NCBI GenBank assembly: GCA_030674155.1
Contig: CM060342.1
Location: forward strand, 19,933,359-19,997,358
DNA: 64,000 bases
Reading direction: 5' to 3'
From: Stramonita haemastoma
Lineage: Eukaryota > Mollusca > Gastropoda > Neogastropoda > Muricidae
Notes under the pieces: generated by a model
The model's input: the letters and a program-made list of their open reading frames with translations, nothing else
Told to the model about the DNA's origin: nothing
Database searches by the model: none
Part shown: positions 1 through 11,091 of the stretch, piece by piece
Layout of the letters: each line of letters begins with the position of its first letter
Numbering within the stretch: position 1 is the stretch's first letter
Program-made: the position numbers and the translations under genes

Positions 1-460
1 AATGTCTGGTTGTACCTTCATTCAGAAAACCAGAGAGTTATTCAATTTTGCACAATTTTACACTGATGAAAACTGCGGAGGGGTGAGAGATTTTGCCTTC
101 ATCATTTCAAACACAAGTGAAAAAAAAATTAACTCACAGATCACAGCAGTCTCCTGGCGTGCTGGCATCTATCATAGAGTTGACGACCTTGAACTTGTGT
201 TGTCTTGTGGTCGTAAACCATCCGTGACCTTGTAGATGTGTATGCGGGATCACGTGGACCTAAACAAAGGATTTCAGTTTAAGTGAATGTAGAATACTAG
301 CGTGCACACGCACGTACACACACCCACACACACACACGAATGGTAAAAGGGGGGGAAATAGTACCATACTTTAACTTAAGCCAATCAATATGTATCCTTT
401 GACAGTATGGTGCTTCACTATCAAAAACGTGATACATTATGTCCCATTATAATTTTTAAA
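1..460. other. No gene seen
   Basis: AT-rich sequence with a short impure CA run near 300-340. The open frame at the left edge shows no recognisable domain and ends at an ordinary stop. I see no splice-supported exon here. Confidence 0.5.
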
Positions 461-568
461 AAATTATATCACATTATACTTTAAAACAAATTATATCACA
501 TTATACTGTAAAACAAATTATATCACATCATAGTTTAAAACAAATTATATCACATAATACTTTATAAC
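461..568. repeat. 27-bp tandem repeat, four units
   Basis: Four head-to-tail units of 27 bp (461-487, 488-514, 515-541, 542-568), each built on AAATTATATCACATTATAC followed by an A/T-rich spacer. Units differ by only a few substitutions, so it is a short AT-rich minisatellite. Confidence 0.85.
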
Positions 569-1004
569 AAATTGATTTATATATGCGTATTTGAAAAGCT
601 AGTATTTCCATTCACAGAGCATATTTTGAATGCGGCTGCGTCTTACTACTGATGTCAACTGACTTTGCACCATAATGAAAGTGTCCCTTTCATTTTCTAT
701 TAGTTGGTTTTTAACATCTTTTATGCACGCAAAATCCACGTAATTATGAGTAATTTTCAGTGATAACACTGCATTATATATACACCAACAAATCTGCACA
801 ATTTAATATACTTTAAGATCCAATAGGAAACAATTTATTCTACTTTAATTTCTTAATGTCTTCTATTTTCAACCTCGGTAATAAACTATCCACTGACTGT
901 ACTATTTTATTTCAAGCCTTACTATACAACAGTGACAATTCATACTTTGAGTTATGAACATGCATAATGCTACATAAACATACTGCATGACAGAACCAGT
1001 GAAC

Positions 1005-1006
<2 letters not shown>
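569..1006. other. No gene seen
   Basis: AT-rich, no domain and no convincing splice sites on either strand. Around 830-950 there are loose matches to the degenerate unit seen at 2180-2440 and 3535-3830. Confidence 0.45.
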
Positions 1007-1059
<53 letters not shown>

Positions 1060-1162
1060 GCTGAAGATCAGACAGACAGACAGACGGACAGTCAGCTGAA
1101 GATCAGACAGACAGACAGACAGACAGCTGAAGATCAGACAGACAGACAGACAGATGAAGATC

Positions 1163-1199
<37 letters not shown>

Positions 1200-1250
1200 G
1201 CTGAAGATCAGACAGACAGACAGACAGACAGACAGCTGAAGATCAGACAG
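1007..1250. repeat. Compound GACA microsatellite with embedded 11-mer
   Basis: Runs of GACA/CAGA are interrupted several times by the same short word, GCTGAAGATCA, giving a higher-order pattern of a GACA block plus CAGCTGAAGATCA. The GACA block length varies between units. Confidence 0.9.
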
Positions 1251-1507
1251 AAGCAACATGTGGACATCATGCCCAACGTTTCTCCCTGTTCCTTCTGGTG
1301 TCGTGCACACCAGCTCCTGTCATAGCTTATCTCCCCCTGTCATACCAGGGATGCTCTCCCCTGAAAGAGCGTCTCCAGAGTCCAGCACCATCTACAACAA
1401 ATAAGCTACTGTTAGCTGCGTTCGTGTTGGAAGACATTAGTAAAGGTACAAAAACCATCACAAAAACGAAACAAAAAATCCCACCACACACACAAAAACA
1501 GAACTTT

Positions 1508-1795
1508 GACGACCCGAGTTCGATTCCCTTTTGAGGAGATTTTTCCCTGGAGTTAACATCAGTGCTGACTCCACTCTCCCCTAAAATCTTTCGGATGAGA
1601 ATGTAAACCGAGGCCCCGTGTGCGAACGCACGCAGAACATATTGCGCACACGTTAAAACCCTGTTCTGCTTTTCGTAAGAGAAGGCCATTGTGTGCCCGT
1701 GGGAACAGATGACATTTACAAAACTGCATGCACACGGGGAATGGATGAAAAAAGCACATAAGTACTTATTCCATCATCCTTAATATAAAAGAAAA
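1508..1795 (+). repeat. SINE family A copy, 5' part missing
   Basis: The copy begins at a B-box-like stretch (GAGTTCGATTCCC near 1517) and runs through the family body to a tail resembling AGCACATAAGTACTTATTCC. The same body recurs at 27655, 28030, 42150, 46741, 49371, 51077 and 62135. It is a tRNA-derived retroposon, not a gene; open frames inside it are chance. Confidence 0.75.
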
Positions 1796-1843
1796 ATAAT
1801 AAATATAATTTAAAAAAATGATAAACATTAAGCAAGGATAACC

Positions 1844-1866
1844 TCACTCACACACTCACACTCACA

Positions 1867-1904
<38 letters not shown>
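1844..1904. repeat. CA microsatellite
   Basis: Imperfect CACTCA units pass into a pure CA run. Confidence 0.9.
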
Positions 1905-1905
<1 letters not shown>

Positions 1906-4265
1906 GGCCAGACAGAGAGAAGCATGTATGCTACTTTAGTAACGTGGCACGATCGACAACTCCTGCAGACTGCTGAAAAAACACAACACAGGTTAGGAAA
2001 CATCGCATTTTATCGTAAAATAAATTAACAAACATTTCAAAAGTGAGCAGCGTCATTCACAGACGTTATTGTAAAGTTGACCATATCTTACTTTTCATGT
2101 GAACTTATTGATTTAGCTTGAAATTTCACTTTTAGTCGGTTTAAAAGGAGTTTTATTCACACTTATTTGATGCATTGATTTTACTTAAACCTTACTAATA
2201 AATACACAACTCTAAAAAATCCATTTTGCTTCAAACATTACTACAACTCGACAATATATCACACCTCAACCCTATTGTAAGTGTACAACTCTGCTAACTC
2301 ACCTACCTCCAACGTTGATTACAGACATACTTCTAACAATTTACTCTATTTTCCAACAAGAATTTATAAAGATGCAACACTTACAGTTTATTCTACTTCC
2401 AGCCTCAATAATGAATAAATACTGCATACGCTTATTAAATTATTTTTTAAATGAGGAAAAGCTACCAATTTTTTTTTAAAAGACAAAAAAATCTGGACAC
2501 ACCTGGAGATCCTGATGTCCAACGTCTCTCTCTCTCTCCCTGTTCCTTCCTTTCTTTCGTCACCCCGCACTGCAGTGTATGTCAGCCACAGCAGATCTCT
2601 GTCTCTGTGAAGTGTGCTGCTGCCTCTCTTCCCTCAAACCACGTCGCCAGAGTCCAGCGCCACCTGTTACAGAAAAGTCAGTGTCAGCCATGCTTAGGTC
2701 AGAATATATTTTAGTAGTAGAAGGTCAAAAGAAACAAAACAAAACCCATTAAACAAGCAGAAAAATTACAATTACTTTTTTCGGATAAAACTGTATGCGT
2801 TTATCATCAACTACAGCAAATATAGAAACTGTGTGACGAGGGTATTACTACCATCCATATACATATGTTTTAGTATAAGACTCAATCCTTTCTTACTATA
2901 CTTTTCTGAGAAATACTTGAATAAAATATTCAAATTTTTTTAATTGAGATTGTGCATTATTTATTATTTTTTTGAATAGTAATATAACACAATTATCATA
3001 TCTGTCAGATTTTACTGAACTATTTTTTTTCATTATGTTTCCAGTTGTTATTATCATTGATTATCCCCTTTCCTGTGTACTGTAACAGCACATAATTAGC
3101 ATTTTCTTGGACCACATTTATCAATTTAAGCTCCACCCCCCCCCTCCTTTCCCACCATCTCATATCACTAAGTTAACAGATACAAAATCGAACCCCCCCC
3201 CACCCCCCCACATACACACTGACAGACAGACAGAAAAAGAGACAGGGTGAAGCAGGCACATTAATTCAACAAAACCTCACGACCAACAACTCTGTCTGCA
3301 GGCTTCTGGAAAAAACAGAAGAGTACCATCGTTGACTGCAGCAAATCTCGGTGTATCTTTTCAAAATTTTCTGCAGCATTAAACACACGATAGATTAGAA
3401 AACAGATTTTTATCATACAACAAATGAGCATAGCTATTGAAAGCTGGCGGCTTTACTTATACACATTTTCAACTTTGCTACAGCTTTCCACTGATGTAAA
3501 GACTTTTAAAAGTGTTGTTTTGTTTTTTAACCATAAACAATAAATATATAACTCTTATTCATTCCACATCCATCATTAATAATGAATATATCCACAACCT
3601 GGCAATTCATTCCGCTTCCAACCATTAATAACCATACAACTCAGACGATTTAGTCTTCTTCAGATCTTAGGCCTAATTATAAAAAAAACAACCAAAATTC
3701 AATGTTCAACCGACAATTCATGCTACTCCTCACGTTAATCATAAATACAGTAGTTATCATCTATTCTACATAAAATCATAAATATTCAGCCCTTAACAGT
3801 TCATCATCAACCTTAAATGAAACACACCCATCCGCAGCCAAATTGAATTTATTAATAAAAAGAACGGCCATGTGATTGTTTTGGTTTGATTTTATTGTAG
3901 TTCCAGCAGATTCTAGATATTTATGCAGACACATACAACAGAGATGGGTGACCTCTCCGTTTCTCTGCTCATTTTAATGCTGTAATAAACAACACTTATT
4001 ACTCTTCCCTCGGAAACCACAAAAGAAATGGAATTTTATGGCAAGATGATCCAGCCTTCACTCAAACAAACAAACAAAAATATTCTGTTGTCAGACTCTC
4101 CACCAGAAAACCCTCCTGGATATTTTCCCCAAACCTTTAAGACACAAAACAGGTACCATTTCACCAGCATGTATGTGTATCTATTTATAGTTCATATTTG
4201 TAGACTATTTCTCCCTCCACCACCCTCAATTTTCTTCCCACCCCCTCCCATTCCCTCCACACATC
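1905..4265. other. AT-rich non-coding block with degenerate ~45-bp repeats
   Basis: No gene recognised in 2.3 kb. At 2180-2440 and 3535-3830 a loose unit recurs every 40-48 bp: a phrase like TACAACTC, then an AATTCATTC-type phrase, then CTTCCAACC, then TTAATAAT. Segments near 1945-2030 and 3275-3425 also resemble one another. Short C-runs lie at 3134-3145 and 3193-3209. Confidence 0.45.
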
Positions 4266-4268
<3 letters not shown>

Positions 4269-4329
<61 letters not shown>

Positions 4330-4365
4330 CCTCCCTCCCTCCCTCCCTCTCTCTCTCTCAACAAC
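4269..4365. repeat. CT microsatellite
   Basis: A pure TC run of about 60 bp is followed by CCCTCCCT units and a second CT run. It lies 40 bp from the assembly gap. Open frames through it (poly Leu/Ser or Arg/Glu) are repeat translation. Confidence 0.95.
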
Positions 4366-4407
4366 AGTGGATTATCTTCAAGGCCAGTGGGTTTATAAGT
4401 GAGCTTT

Positions 4408-4507
4408 NNNNNNNNNNNNNNNNNNNNNNNNNNNNNNNNNNNNNNNNNNNNNNNNNNNNNNNNNNNNNNNNNNNNNNNNNNNNNNNNNNNNNNNNNNNNN
4501 NNNNNNN
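4408..4507. other. Assembly gap, 100 N
   Basis: Exactly 100 N, the usual placeholder for a gap of unknown size. It cuts the minus-strand non-LTR element just where its reverse transcriptase domain should begin, so the missing sequence is probably kilobases of ORF2. Confidence 0.99.
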
Positions 4508-5636
4508 AGCGTCCCCCGAGCGCAAATGGTTGATCGACGCGGAGGCGTCCTGCCCCTTGATCTTCGCAATCACCCTCCAGACCTTCTTGCTGGAGGTCCT
4601 GCTGTTCAGCTTGGAGCAAAAGCGCCTCCACGCCTCACGCCTGCTAGACTTGAAGACGAAACGGGACTTGGCCCGCAGCTTCTGGTGGGCCGAGACCGCC
4701 GCCGGACACGGTTGTTGCCTGACCCGACGCTGCGCCTTTTTGCGTTCCTTCCTGACCGCCCTGCATTTCTCGTCGAACCAGGGCACCCTGGGCGCCCCCG
4801 GTCGACCGCTGGTCCTGGGAACCGACCGCCTCGCAGCCTGAACCACACACGACGTCAGTGCCTCCGCCGGATCTTCCGCAGACAAGACAGCCTCCTCATC
4901 CATCCCGGAAACAAGGTCGGCCCTGAAGGCCTCCCAGTTGGCCCTCCTGACGTCGAACCCCTGCGTACGGGCTTCCTCTGCCGCTCCACTCCGCGCCAAG
5001 ACCACGGAAAATGGTCGCTGCCGTGCAGATCGTCACGCACTTCCCACCGAAAGTCCAAGACCAACGAGGGATCGCAGACTGACAGATCCAGACACGACAG
5101 CGTACCGTTTGAGGAATGCAGATAAGTAGGAACCTTGCCGTTCAGCACGCACAGGTCCTGCTCCAGAAACACCTCCTCAAGGAGGAGACCCCTCGCGGAC
5201 GACTTTTTGCTTCCCCAAAGGGGGGAATGCCCGTTGAAGTCCCCCAGCAACAAGAAGGGGGGAGGCAACTGCTGAACCAACGACACCAAGTCCGCCTTCC
5301 TCACCGCCACCGACGGAGACAGGTAGATGCTGCAGACCGTGACTGTCTTGTGCAGCGTGACCCTAGCAGCCACCGCCTGGAGAGGAGTGTCGAGGACCAC
5401 ACAGCTGTACAATAAGGAATCTCTGATGAGCAAGCTCACCCCCCCGAGGTTCCACGCTCGGTGGGCTTGGCCCCTTCATGGATGGAGCTAAAACCGGACA
5501 AATTAAAATCTTTTCCCTCCCTTAAAAGCGTCTCCTGGAGTGCGACCACGGCCGGTCTGTGGTCCCGGCAGAGAAGCTGCAGCTCCTCCCTGTTGGACGC
5601 CAGACCGCGAACGTTCCATTGTAAAATATTAATCAT
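4508..5636 (-). pseudogene. Non-LTR retrotransposon ORF2, endonuclease domain, frameshifted
   Basis: Encodes the apurinic-type endonuclease that nicks target DNA for target-primed reverse transcription. It starts at 5636 with a Met followed by LQWNVRGL; then come the catalytic-type motifs LQETLL, LGDFNGHSPLWG and SDHFP, in the right order. The frame is broken at least twice. At a run of seven C on the plus strand (5439-5445) the frame hits TGA at 5436-5438, while GGVSLLIRDS continues in another frame. At about 5003-5012, just after SDHFP, it shifts again. The linker before the reverse transcriptase ends at SINHLRSGDA by the gap. The start lies 15 nt downstream of the ORF1 stop. I/Jockey-type by motif style; clade not certain. 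Frame breaks may be decay or sequencing error. Confidence 0.85.
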
Positions 5637-5651
5637 AAAACGTTGCTCTGG

Positions 5652-6950
5652 TCATTCCATCTCCGACGTATCCCCAGAAAGCACGGAGAACCGACTTTCG
5701 TGCAGAAAGTCTTTCTCGGCTTTCTTCGGCCTGTCCGAGAGATATTTGACCACCTTTTTCTTGGGGGGCGACTTTTGCTCCCCTGCCGCCACCACCACCA
5801 CCTCGGCGCCTCTACAGGCACCGGAGGGGACCGTTCTCCAGCCCTCGACTGGTTTTGGGGGAGGGGCCGGTTTTTCTTTGGATCCGGGGGTCGGCAGTTT
5901 GGACCCCCGGACGGGAGCTGGCGTTTTCTGTGCGCCAACAGGGCGCACAGGAGCGGGTTTTAGGCCCCCGCCAGAGGCCTTCTTCACCGGGGTAGGCGCG
6001 CGGTCAGCGGTGCTCGGTCGGCTGGGCCCAGCCATTCCAGAGCCAAAGTCCGTCTGACTGGCCACCGAAACACACGACCTCTTGACCACTGCTGCGTATG
6101 ACTGAGTGCTGCCGTTGCTGTTACTTCCCTGCACGATATTTCTGGCCTCAAAAAAGGACACCCTCTTTTCCACTTTGACCCGCTGAATCTCCGTTTCAAA
6201 CACCCAAGTGGGGCACTGCTTGGACGAGGAGGCGTGGGCGCCTCCGCAGTTCACACACAGAGCGGGGTCCTGACATTCCCCGTCGTGTACCGCCTCCGCA
6301 CAGACGCCGCACACCTCCTGTCCAGGGCACCGGTCCCTCACGTGGCCAAATTTCTGACACTTGAAGCACCTCAGCGGAGAGGGGATGTAAGGCGTGACCT
6401 TCACGCTGAGGTACCCAACCTTGATATTCTGAGGTAGCACGGTCGTACAGAACGTCATAAAAAAGGTGTTCGTGGGGACCTTGTCCCCCCCTTTCCTGAT
6501 CTGCACTCGATATACGTCCACAACTCCCTGAGAAGCCAGCTCGGCCTTGATCTCTGCCTCGGACACCCCCTGCAGGTCCCTGCACCTGACGACCCCTTTG
6601 CTGCTGTTCAGGGCCTTGTGGGCGGTCACCCTCACAGGGCACGTCACCAACTTGTCACACTTAAGGAGTGTCTGGGACTGCTTTTGGTTCTGCATTCCAG
6701 CAGCAGCGTGCCGTTCCTCAACTTTTTTACTGTGTTTAGCTCTCCTGCAACACCTTTTAGGCCCTTGGCCACCGCGAACGAACTGAGTTTCGCCAGAGGA
6801 TGCTCCTCCTCCACCCCCTCAACCACCAACCAGCTCGGCCAAAATCCACTCCTCTCTCTCACTTCCGTCTCCGACTCGCTGGACAAGTCGCCGGCGGAAT
6901 CTGACTCTCTCATTCCTCTCTTCCTTTTTATTGTTGGTTTTTTAGACATG
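5652..6950 (-). pseudogene. Non-LTR retrotransposon ORF1 (Gag-like, zinc knuckles)
   Basis: Nucleic-acid-binding ORF1 of the same element as the downstream endonuclease. The start is placed at 6948-6950 (MSKKPTIKRKRG), a basic N-terminus followed by an acidic Ser-rich stretch and then the motif SFAVAKGLKGVAGEL. Three cysteine-histidine knuckles follow: CFKCQKFGHVRDRC (CX2CX4HX4C), CGVCAEAVHDGEC and CVNCGGAHASSSKQC. The C-terminal third is rich in Pro, Lys and Ser. The stop is TGA at 5652-5654. The frame changes once near 6680-6695, between the SFAVAKGLKG part and the motif LNSSKGVVRCRDL, so the copy as read is broken. Everything else is collinear with an intact ORF1 of about 430 residues. Confidence 0.85.
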
Positions 6951-7480
6951 GAGCGTAGGCTCAATGAGGGCAGAACTAATCGGTCACCTCGGCAGAGCTG
7001 CCTTACCGAGGAAGAGGCTAAATTTACCCGTATGGAAACCGCCCCGCACGATTCCATACGGGGCTCGTTCACGGCTAGAGTTAAACGTACAGCCAGCCAT
7101 CCCCTGGCCACGTCGCTCCAGCGTGGGATTACGGGTTGCTTACGGCAACCACTCGGCAGCAGAGAAATGAAGAGCTGGACAAAGAAGGCTTGATGGGGAG
7201 CTGATGATAGAATTAAAGATCCCATTGACAGAAGAGGACAGTCCACAGAAAAAGGGTGGGTGAAAATGGAGATGGGGAAGACATGACGATGGAGATGTAA
7301 CGAGAAATTCCGTGACCAAGAGTTTCTGGAAAAAAGGCAGGAGAATGAACCCAGAAGGCAGAAAACAGACGAAGAAGACTGACAGGTAGGAAAGAGACAA
7401 GGCAGAGGCAAAGAGAGGGACAGAATAGAGGGGATTCCTAGCATAGAACCTCCAGAAGGTGGGGATACTATTTATACTGA
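6951..7480 (-). other. Probable 5' untranslated region of the non-LTR element
   Basis: GC-richer sequence directly upstream of the ORF1 start, without its own ORF support. The element's 5' end is not defined. A short inverted repeat around 7483-7505 (GGCCCCCGGTATCCCCACGG) could mark it, but I found no target duplication. Confidence 0.4.
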
Positions 7481-7732
7481 AAGGCCCCCGGTATCCCCAC
7501 GGGGGTGTGTGTTACCCTCAAGACCTTTGATCCATATATGTGTGAGTAGCTTTCTTCAATTTAACGTCTCTTTACTCATAGTGATATTAGACGAGAAACA
7601 AAAGTAGAATAAAATTAATTGTGTCACTTGTGTGCGTGAGTGTGTATGTGCGAGTGTGTGAGTATGCATGTCAGTGTATGTGCCTACATGTGGATATGAG
7701 CAAGTATGTGTGAGCGTGCGTGTGCGAACTCA

Positions 7733-7733
<1 letters not shown>

Positions 7734-7826
<93 letters not shown>
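7734..7826. repeat. TG microsatellite
   Basis: About 46 uninterrupted TG units, with TGTGCG-type imperfect repeats on the left from about 7630. Confidence 0.97.
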
Positions 7827-8066
7827 AATGTGTGCAACTATACATGTAGGTTTGGGTTTGGTAACTAAGGTGGGTGTGTATGCATTTATCCCTTTGAGTG
7901 ACTGAGAGAATTAAAAGTAAAATGAATAGAGTAACCTCACCTACATGTGTCTATCCCTTATCAATCTTAAACCCAAATTCAGACCCATATAATCTATTTC
8001 TTGAAGAAAAACGGAAAGGGGGGGGGGGGGATATTCCTGAACAAATTTAACTCCTAACAAGAAAAT

Positions 8067-8492
8067 TTACAAAAATTCGCCAACAGGGCTTTTAACTACA
8101 CTTTTAACTATTTCAAACATAATCACATTATCATCTAATACTTTTTCATATGACATTAATGAAAACTTATCTATGGGAGTACTATGAAAATAGGGTTGAA
8201 GTAGTTTACAGTTAAAAATTATATGTCTAGGTGATAAATCAGAGCCACATATACATCTTATTTCTTTACAAAATTTAGTTCTAAAAGCGTCCAATCGAAA
8301 TCTATATATCAGGCTTCTTAACAGTCTGTTATGACAATGGCGCACTCTGTCACATCTCAATGACTCTGCTCTTGAAGAATTCTTTCGTAAATTATAAATA
8401 TGGTTCCAACAAGCTTTTTCCAGTAAATGGTTGCCCTCCTGAAGACTAAGTGGAAGATTTAGAGGTGTTGTATCTTCAGCATCAATGTCCAT
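8067..8492 (-). pseudogene. Non-LTR ORF2 C-terminal fragment
   Basis: A 141-codon open stretch with the C-terminal signature of an RNase H-bearing non-LTR ORF2: EKACWNH, then LIYRFRLD, then a Cys/His cluster CGSDLSPRHIIFNC. It aligns motif for motif with the tail at 39699-40010 (NACWKH, LIYRFKLK, CSENITPAHILLEC), so both belong to one family. The stop is at 8067. Upstream coding sequence is lost: the 5' edge lies against a TG microsatellite. No frame break is seen within the fragment. Confidence 0.8.
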
Positions 8493-8500
8493 TGCAGCAG

Positions 8501-8502
<2 letters not shown>

Positions 8503-8588
<86 letters not shown>

Positions 8589-8640
8589 GTGTTGTGTGTT
8601 GTGTTAGTGTGTGTGTGTGTGGTATGGGGGGGGGGGGGGA
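8503..8640. repeat. GT microsatellite, then G-rich tail
   Basis: About 85 bp of pure GT passes into TGTTGTG variants and a run of G with GGGGGAG repeats. It abuts the truncated ORF2 fragment at 8492. Confidence 0.95.
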
Positions 8641-8809
8641 GTTGGGGGAGGGGGAGATGCGCGCGCACATCACTGGAGAAGGGGGGACATAATTATGAGT
8701 GATCTTGCAATAAATTCAAACAATGGAAAAGTTGAGGGATATAATTATTTTATGGAAAAAGTAAAGATTTATTTTACACACATCACAGATACTTGCAATC
8801 AAGCGCATT

Positions 8810-8926
8810 CACTCACTCACTCACTCACTCACTCACTCACTCACTCACTCACTCACTCACTCACTCACTCACTCACACACCACACACCACGCACGCACGC
8901 ACGCACGCACGCACGCACACACACAT
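8810..8926. repeat. ACTC and ACGC tetranucleotide repeats
   Basis: About 16 units of ACTC, then CACACC, then about nine units of ACGC/CACA. Confidence 0.95.
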
Positions 8927-8929
8927 TCG

Positions 8930-9715
8930 GAAGGCTTTGGAGCATACCAAAACAAAGAAATTTTATTTAAAAACAAAACAGAAGAAATTTGGAATGTGGC
9001 CGTATTGACAATAACAGTTCGACATTGCCTGTTTTTAAAATATTCATTTTTTAGTTTATTGCCTTTTAGTGTAAGTACAATTTATTCAAGAAAGTCATGG
9101 AACGATTATGAATGCGATTCAGACCAGAAACAATCTCAGTCATAAAAGGTTTTTTTTGTCCAAGAACTGGTTCTGTTCTGGTCGTCTCTCCCAAAAACGA
9201 GACTGTGAGTAGGCCTATAATATCATGAAGAAATGAAGGAGAAAAACACGAAAAGACAACGTTAAGACTGAATTCAGTTTAAACTTATGTACAATGGCAC
9301 GGAGAAAAGGCCATTCTTGAAAGATTATGATAAATTAATGGAAAAGAAATGGTCGAAAAGCGAGAGAGAACAAAAATTATTATATTTATCCAGAACAAAA
9401 AACCCATATGAAGACAATATACGAGTAATGTTTGAAAAGACTTTAAGTGATAAGAAGGAAAAGTTTAATGCGAAAAACGACGAAAAATGTATATGAAAAA
9501 AAAAATTATATATATATTATAGATTGTTTTTCTTCTTGTCTTGGTCTGACCGTCTCTGTCGGTCTGTCTGTCTGTCTCTCTTACATCACGCGTGCACTCT
9601 TACGCTTATGTACATGTCCATATAAATATGCAAAGGGGGATTTTTTTCTTTCAGGGGTGGGAGTGGGGGTTGGCTAAACAAACAAAAAAACAGAAATGAG
9701 GGGTGGGGGGGGGGG
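8930..9715. other. No gene seen
   Basis: AT-rich. A Lys-rich open frame near 9287-9496 shows no domain, no splice support and no partner, and I do not call it. TCTG units at 9555-9580 precede a G-rich stretch. Confidence 0.45.
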
Positions 9716-9754
9716 AGGAGAGAGACAGACAGAGACAGAAGACAGAAGACAGAC

Positions 9755-9794
<40 letters not shown>
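9716..9794. repeat. GACA microsatellite
   Basis: AGAGACAGAC variants become a pure GACA run from about 9756. Confidence 0.95.
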
Positions 9795-10410
9795 CGAACA
9801 TACAGACAGAAATTTGACGTGTTCTCTTCGGACTCACAGCGCAGTACACTGTGAATTGTACTACAATGATTACTACACCCAAAGATCCCTCACCCCATTT
9901 CACTACTCAAAGACAGCGGATTCCAGTACTCTTGCTATCGATACCATCAACACAAGCACCATACTTGTCCTAGCTGTAAGATCTGGCACCAACAGCTCTT
10001 CGAAAAGATGTCCCTCTAGTAGTATAGTAGGCACCCGTCAGTCTCGGAAGACTATGGAGTAGCGCTCTTGTCTTTAGAGTGCAAAGTCTGGGTACGTAAG
10101 TATGGAGGGCAAACTGTTACCCATGCAGCAGACCCCCCCCCCCTCTCCACTCTAGACCCCCCCCCCCCCTGTCCCTCTACTCTCTGAAAACACTACATGC
10201 ATGCATACCCCGTCCTGCTTCCGTCCACCTTCACGTGATTCTGCAGACTCCCTCGATCCGAAGGAGGATAATCATTATTCTGCCGAAATTCATCTACTCT
10301 GCGATTCAGCATAATTATGGTGCTTCAGATTCCCACTGACTTGTCAGTGTGTTTGTTTGGGGCAGAGTTAGGACTGTCAGTACTTAGTTTGGGGGGGGGG
10401 GGGGGGGTTG
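9795..10410. other. No gene seen
   Basis: Mixed composition with several C or G homopolymers (10133-10142, 10158-10171, 10391-10407). No domain or repeat relationship within the window was recognised. Confidence 0.45.
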
Positions 10411-10416
10411 AATTTT

Positions 10417-10560
10417 GACCTGAAGGTTTTGTGGGCAAGTGAAGTCTTGTGGAATTTACCTGAAGGTTCTTTGGGTAACCCTCAAGTCTTGTGTTTCTAT
10501 CTGGGAAAGCTCTTTGGGCAACCCCAAGGTCTTGTACTTTTTACCTGGAGGCTTTCTAGA
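10417..10560. repeat. Degenerate ~42-bp tandem repeat
   Basis: Roughly three and a half units in which ACCTGAAGGTTCTTTGGG and a CAAGTCTTGTG-type phrase recur about every 42 bp, with many substitutions. It sits immediately 3' of the minus-strand ORF at 10564-11091. Confidence 0.7.
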
Positions 10561-10563
10561 CAG

Positions 10564-11091
10564 TCAGATTGTTTTATATCCGTCGACTGAGGATCCGTAA
10601 AGGAGTCTTTCATCGTCTACCTCGGACCCGTACCGTTCAAACATCGTGTTCGCTTCAGGCTCACATCTGTCGATGTTTGTGTACACTGTGGCCCATCCAC
10701 GCTGTTGAACTTTGGCAGAAAAAGCACTGAAGTTGGTGGCAGTCTGAATCTTGGAGAGATCGTTTTCTTCAATGAGTTTTTCGGGCAAAGTTTTGCAGGC
10801 ACCGTCTGCATGGAGAAAGAGAGGATGGCCGCCTTGTTCGTGCGGATCCGAGTCTTCAGGTCTCTGTGTTCCAGACTTTGGGTTCGATTCCTCGCTGACA
10901 GTGTTGCTGGTCCCCGCGCTCTCTTTCCCCTGAAGAAGGTTACGTGCGATGACTCCTCGTTGTATTTGGGCAAGACTGCGGAGAGGAGGAGGAGGAGGAG
11001 GGTAGTAGTATACTGGTTCCAGGGCCGGGTGGGTTGTCTTCTTGCTGGTGCGGGGTTGGGGGTTCCATTCCTGGAGGAGTGGCAGTGTCAT
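10564..11091 (-). CDS. Unassigned ORF, possible terminal exon
   Basis: An open frame of 175 codons that I do not recognise. The N-terminal third is rich in Pro, Thr and a short poly-Pro tract. The rest is mixed, charged and non-repetitive, ending in a region with ERYGSEVDDERLLYGSS. The C-terminal half has balanced amino-acid use, unlike nearby repeat-derived frames, so it could be the last coding exon of a minus-strand gene. No signal peptide, membrane segment or catalytic motif is visible. The frame stays open a little upstream of the first Met, which suits an exon rather than a complete gene. The opposite strand is also open over part of this stretch, which weakens the call. Confidence 0.35.
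   Translation of the reverse strand: MTLPLLQEWNPQPRTSKKTTHPALEPVYYYPPPPPPLRSLAQIQRGVIARNLLQGKESAGTSNTVSEESNPKSGTQRPEDSDPHEQGGHPLFLHADGACKTLPEKLIEENDLSKIQTATNFSAFSAKVQQRGWATVYTNIDRCEPEANTMFERYGSEVDDERLLYGSSVDGYKTI

Noticed and set aside
1007..1250. CRISPR-like array
   Set aside because: The direct repeats are simple tetranucleotides with a fixed short word, not unique spacers, and the window is eukaryotic.
4526..6437. Plus-strand frames opposite the non-LTR element
   Set aside because: Shadows of the minus-strand ORF1 and ORF2, which carry the recognisable motifs.
9287..9496. Lys-rich 69-codon frame
   Set aside because: AT-rich composition explains it; no motif or exon boundary supports it.
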